Shown here one piece after another: positions 6,602 to 9,043 of a stretch of 9,043 nucleotides of DNA (within the stretch, counting starts at the first letter, position 1; each line of letters opens with the position of its first letter). Both the position numbers and the translations under genes were made by a program. This DNA comes from Chitinophagaceae bacterium (GTDB lineage Bacteria; Bacteroidota; Bacteroidia; Chitinophagales; Chitinophagaceae), in assembly GCA_016787105.1 (NCBI GenBank), contig JAEUVI010000519.1, positions 1-9,043 on the forward strand. Direction: 5' to 3'. The notes beneath the pieces were generated by a model that ran no database searches, was not told the DNA's origin, and worked only from the letters and a program-made list of their open reading frames with translations.

Positions 6602-7456
6602 ATGAAACAATCAATAAGCCCATGCCTCTGGTACAATGGCCAGGCACAGGAAGCAGCGAAATTGTACTGCTCTGTATTTGCCAATGCAAAAATTACAGCG
6701 CAATCATCAATTGTAACAGCGATTGATGTATCTGGACAAAGTTTTATACTGCTCGATGGTGGCCCCATGTACCAACCTAATCCTTCAATTTCATTTTATT
6801 ATATCTGCGAAACAGAAGAAGAACTGTACAGGATATGGAATGGACTTAGTAAAGAAGGATTAGTAATGATGCCGTTGGATAAATATCCCTGGGCTGAAAA
6901 ATATGGTTGGCTGGCAGACAAGTTTAGTGTATCGTGGCAACTGGCAATTGGTAAAATAAGTGATACAGGCCAGAAGATTACCCCCAGCCTTCTCTTTACA
7001 GGCAAACAATACGGACGCGTAGACGAAGCAATAGCCAACTATTCTTCTGTTTTTAAAAACACTACTGTAGATGGTATTTTGCGATATGGCGCGAATGAGC
7101 AACCCGACCAGGAAGGAAAAGTAAAACATGCGCAGATAAATCTCGATGGAAACAAGCTGATGCTCATGGAAAGCGCAGCAGCGCATAAATTCACTTTCAG
7201 TGAAGGTGTATCACTCACTATTTATTGCGAAACACAGGAACAGATAGATTATTACTGGGAAAAATTAACCGCGAAAGGCGGACAAGAAAGTATGTGTGGC
7301 TGGCTGAAAGATCCATATGGCGTATCCTGGCAAATAGTTCCAACAGTGCTGAGCAAGATCATGAGCGACCCTGCAAAAGCGGGTAAAGCAGCAAAAGCAT
7401 TTATGTCGATGCGAAAACTGAATATTGAGCAAATTGTACAGGCTTCGATTGCCTGA
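6602..7456 (+). CDS. Two-domain VOC (PhnB/glyoxalase-like) protein
   Basis: This 284-residue protein carries two PhnB-type vicinal-oxygen-chelate domains in tandem, about 3-118 and 126-248. Each opens with a short strand and a helix (ISPCLWYNGQAQEAAKLYCSVF; ITPSLLFTGKQYGRVDEAIANYSSVF is the second copy's equivalent). Each ends with the matching pair YGWLADKFSVSWQLA (101-115) and CGWLKDPYGVSWQIVP (232-247). The second domain has H176 and E190 in positions often used for metal binding. The first domain has no histidine at all, so it may have lost metal binding. VOC proteins of this kind include dioxygenases, resistance proteins and many of unknown function; the reaction here is not known. The residues after 250 form a helical tail. 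It probably acts in the cytoplasm; no signal peptide is seen. Confidence 0.92.
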   Translation: MKQSISPCLWYNGQAQEAAKLYCSVFANAKITAQSSIVTAIDVSGQSFILLDGGPMYQPNPSISFYYICETEEELYRIWNGLSKEGLVMMPLDKYPWAEKYGWLADKFSVSWQLAIGKISDTGQKITPSLLFTGKQYGRVDEAIANYSSVFKNTTVDGILRYGANEQPDQEGKVKHAQINLDGNKLMLMESAAAHKFTFSEGVSLTIYCETQEQIDYYWEKLTAKGGQESMCGWLKDPYGVSWQIVPTVLSKIMSDPAKAGKAAKAFMSMRKLNIEQIVQASIA

Positions 7457-7478
7457 TAATCTACATAACCATTATCCA

Positions 7479-7861
7479 ATTAAGGTAATAAAGCTAAAAA
7501 CTAGCATATGGTTGATGTTCCTGTTTGTTAGTTGTATCAATTTTGCCGGTGATTGTGAAACCGAAGTTTCAAAGCGGATTTTTAATCCTGATAAAACTAT
7601 TCAAGCGATAACGATCGTCACAGATTGCGGCGCAACCACGTCATCTTCTATGGCGTAAGGATTGTGGAGAGTTCTGATACAACTGACGAAGGCATTCGGA
7701 ACAATACCATTCTCGGCAGTAATACCGGAGTCCGTATCGAGTGGGTATCTAACGACACATTGACAATAATAGGAGCCGATACGGCCAGTGGGTATACAAT
7801 GAAAACCCATCTTAAATTGAAGAAAACAAATACCGATGTAATAATCCGGTATATTGATTAA
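7479..7861 (+). pseudogene. Frameshifted small lipoprotein gene (DCGATT-motif family)
   Basis: Two overlapping frames together make one small lipoprotein. The first (7479-7658) encodes a basic start, a hydrophobic stretch and a lipobox (KVIKLKTSIWLMFLFVSC), then NPDKTIQAITIVTDCGATTSSSM, and stops at 7656-7658. The second continues from about 7653 to 7861 as VRIVESSDTT, GVRIEWVSNDTLTI and IIRYID. Restoring one base, for example a G near 7652-7653 giving ATG-GGC-GTA, joins them as DCGATTSSSMGVRIVESS. That resembles small proteins with the motif order P-D-x-K...DCGATT...V.I...W.s.d.L.I, tentatively DUF5412-like. There is also no ATG at the natural start: codon 7479-7481 is ATT, and the first ATG in frame (7515) would cut off most of the signal peptide. 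Two lesions suggest a decaying gene; a sequencing error could explain the frameshift alone. Confidence 0.65.
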
Positions 7862-8010
7862 AAATGTATAAAAAACAGACCTTTAAATCTCCCTGATTAA
7901 CTTCAAATTTTCATCGCTCTCTCAACCTGTTTCATCCGGCAAAAATCAGTATTCAACGAATTTCGACTGTTAAAAGCCTTGAGACCGTTTACTTTGAGGC
8001 ACCCTGATAC

Positions 8011-8018
8011 TATTTTTG
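8011..8018 (+). promoter_or_regulatory. TAnnTTTG match just before the small secreted-protein gene
   Basis: TATTTTTG matches the Bacteroidota -7 consensus exactly. It lies only 8 bp before the ATG at 8027, so transcription would begin almost at the start codon. TTTG at 7993-7996 is only 14 bp upstream, too close for a normal -33 box. The site is either a leaderless-type promoter or a chance match. Confidence 0.2.
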
Positions 8019-8026
8019 ACACCCGA

Positions 8027-8401
8027 ATGAAGAAATCGAGACCAACATACCTTTTATTCCTGGGCTTTTTGTTTTTCCTTGGCTACCACCATGGTTTTGC
8101 AAATTCAAGGAAGCATTTTCAGATCAATCCTGCTGTTCAGATTATTGAGAAGAATAATTCCTTTGCACTCAACAAAGCCGGGCAAAAAGAAAGCTCAATA
8201 AAATCAGCGTTGCCCTTCGATGCCAGCGATGATGATGAATTCGCTTCAGGAAGGAAAAGAACAACGACTTTGAATTACACAGAACCGTACAATAACTCAA
8301 TCACTCTTTCCAGCCCACGCAATAGTAAAAAGGAATCAGGCGATTGCTTTACATATTTACCACGTTACAAATACATTTTTCAACGAACACTAAGAGTCTG
8401 A
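8027..8401 (+). CDS. Small secreted protein of unknown function
   Basis: The start chosen is the ATG at 8027, because it places a signal peptide at the N-terminus: MKKSRPT, a hydrophobic core LLFLGFLFFLGY, and a likely cleavage near GFANS. A longer form from 7979 would bury this signal. The mature part, about 98 residues, is polar and rich in Ser, Asn, Lys and Arg. It has an acidic patch (DASDDDEF), a basic patch (GRKRTT) and a single cysteine (in SGDCFTY). I recognise no domain. It is predicted to be periplasmic or exported. It lies 120 bp before the RND adaptor gene on the same strand and may be the first gene of that operon or an independent leader gene. The 165 bp between the pseudogene and this start hold nothing else clear. 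Confidence 0.6.
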   Translation: MKKSRPTYLLFLGFLFFLGYHHGFANSRKHFQINPAVQIIEKNNSFALNKAGQKESSIKSALPFDASDDDEFASGRKRTTTLNYTEPYNNSITLSSPRNSKKESGDCFTYLPRYKYIFQRTLRV

Positions 8402-8410
8402 TTTTTCAAA

Positions 8411-8433
8411 GATGCATCCCTACATGATGCATG
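8411..8433. repeat. Short hairpin with two ATGCAT palindromes
   Basis: GATGCATC (8411-8418) and GATGCATG (8426-8433) are spaced 15 bp apart. ATGCATC (8412-8418) can pair with GATGCAT (8426-8432), giving a 7-bp stem and 7-nt loop, 10 bp after the stop of the small secreted gene. No U-tract follows, so it is a weak terminator candidate or a protein-binding site. Confidence 0.35.
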
Positions 8434-8449
8434 TATTGCCTGCCAAATC

Positions 8450-8490
8450 ACCCGGTATAAAAATCGCCCGGTATCGCTTAACCGGTACCG
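8450..8490 (+). promoter_or_regulatory. Three CCGGTA repeats upstream of the RND adaptor; possible operator
   Basis: CCCGGTAT occurs at 8451-8458 and again at 8467-8474, followed by ACCGGTACCG at 8481-8490. The CCGGTA cores start at 8452, 8468 and 8482. The last copy contains two overlapping palindromes (ACCGGT and CGGTACCG). CGGTATCG (8469-8476) and CGGTACCG (8483-8490) form a near-inverted pair with 14-bp centre spacing. RND efflux operons are often controlled by local repressors binding such sites. No regulator for it is visible in the window. Confidence 0.35.
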
Positions 8491-8521
8491 CTATATGCAG
8501 TTTAAAATTAACCCGAAACCA

Positions 8522-9043
8522 ATGATTAATAAAAAATCAATTACAATGAACAGAATAGCATGGATGTTTGGTTTGTGTGCCCTTGTATATGCCACAAGCT
8601 GCGCCCCGAAAAAAAAGGAAACGGAAGAAAAGGAAAAATTTACCGCTACCAGTCCGCTCACAGCCGATACGTCTTTTACAAAAGAATATGTATCGCAGAT
8701 ACAGTCTGTACGTAACATAGAAATACGTGCGCAGGAAAAAGGTTATCTCCAAAAAATTTATGTAGACGAAGGCCAGCAGGTAAAAGCAGGACAGGTTCTG
8801 TTCCGTATCATGCCAAAGCTATATGAAGCGGAAGTATTGAAGTCGGAAGCTGAAACAAAAGCTGCGGAAATAGAATTGCAGAATACCAAGGTGTTGGCAG
8901 ATAAAAATATCGTATCTAAAAATGAACAGGCGCTTGCACAAGCCAAACTGGATCAGGCAAAAGCTGAAACTGCGCTTGCCAAAACACATTTATCTTTTAC
9001 AGAAATACGTGCACCATTTGATGGCACTATTGATCGCATTCCT
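8522..9043 (+). CDS. RND efflux periplasmic adaptor (membrane fusion) lipoprotein, N-terminal part
   Basis: The frame is open from ATG 8522 to the right edge (174 codons), so the gene is cut. An N-terminal lipoprotein signal ends in the lipobox YATSC (C27). The in-frame ATG at 8546 is an equally plausible start. Residues about 63-97 are the first half of the biotinyl-lipoyl domain (NIEIRAQEKGYLQKIYV, EGQQVKAGQVLFRI). Residues 99-157 form the Ala/Glu/Lys-rich coiled-coil alpha-hairpin. SFTEIRAPFDGTIDRI (158-173) begins the second lipoyl half. This is the AcrA/MexA layout; such adaptors link an inner-membrane RND pump to an outer-membrane TolC-like channel. At the hairpin tip, L125 and S132 fit the R-xxx-L-xxxxxx-S TolC-contact motif, but Asn121 replaces the arginine. 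The pump and channel genes are expected beyond 9043. Confidence 0.93.
   Translation, partial: MINKKSITMNRIAWMFGLCALVYATSCAPKKKETEEKEKFTATSPLTADTSFTKEYVSQIQSVRNIEIRAQEKGYLQKIYVDEGQQVKAGQVLFRIMPKLYEAEVLKSEAETKAAEIELQNTKVLADKNIVSKNEQALAQAKLDQAKAETALAKTHLSFTEIRAPFDGTIDRIP

Noticed and set aside
7625..7861. Independent 78-residue gene starting at ATG 7625
   Set aside because: Its first residues come from out-of-frame reading of the DCGATT region; the rest is the continuation of the frameshifted lipoprotein.
8491..8946. Minus-strand open frames at the right end
   Set aside because: Antisense to the adaptor lipoprotein, whose lipoyl and coiled-coil motifs are clear on the plus strand.
1..9043. CRISPR array, transposon ends, tRNA or rRNA genes
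   Set aside because: No regularly spaced repeats, no transposase-like frame with terminal inverted repeats, and no cloverleaf or rRNA-like sequence were seen by eye.

Overview
The window looks like chromosomal DNA from a member of the Bacteroidota, most likely near Chitinophagaceae. This is inferred from the protein style (LigA, DUF2461, MmcQ/YjbR, a two-domain PhnB-type VOC protein, an RND adaptor lipoprotein), moderate-to-low GC, the lack of Shine-Dalgarno sequences before most starts, and several upstream matches to the Bacteroidota -7 element TAnnTTTG. The genus cannot be fixed from sequence alone.

Layout. Bases 1-1159 hold the C-terminal half of NAD+-dependent DNA ligase (ligA), cut by the left edge. 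Next is a free-standing NUMOD4/HNH/helix-turn-helix protein (1255-1818), closed by a strong hairpin (1871-1899). A two-gene unit follows: a DUF2461 protein (1926-2594) and, 5 bp later, a secreted alpha/beta-hydrolase esterase (2600-4291). A convergent MmcQ/YjbR gene lies on the minus strand (4374-4730). It is divergent from a type II toxin-antitoxin pair, parD-parE (4837-5378). The gap between them carries a 41-bp near-perfect palindrome that looks like the ParD operator and may also hold promoters on both strands.

After parE, about 380 bp have no intact gene but contain a possible degraded coding remnant. Then come an AraC-family regulator (5757-6539) and a tandem-domain VOC/PhnB-like protein (6602-7456). 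A small lipoprotein gene (about 7479-7861) is broken by a one-base frameshift and has no good ATG start. The right end holds a small secreted protein of unknown function (8027-8401), a stretch with three CCGGTA repeats, and the N-terminal part of an RND-efflux periplasmic adaptor lipoprotein (8522 to the right edge).

How the genes relate. The window is mostly housekeeping and accessory single genes, not one pathway. The clear functional units are parD-parE (ATGA overlap, shared operator), DUF2461-esterase (tight spacing) and the start of an RND efflux operon, possibly led by the small secreted protein. I found no CRISPR array, transposase, rRNA or tRNA, and no convincing new multi-gene defence or biosynthetic system. 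The best leads are the parD palindrome with its symmetric promoter-like boxes, the free-standing HNH gene beside ligA, and the decayed genes.
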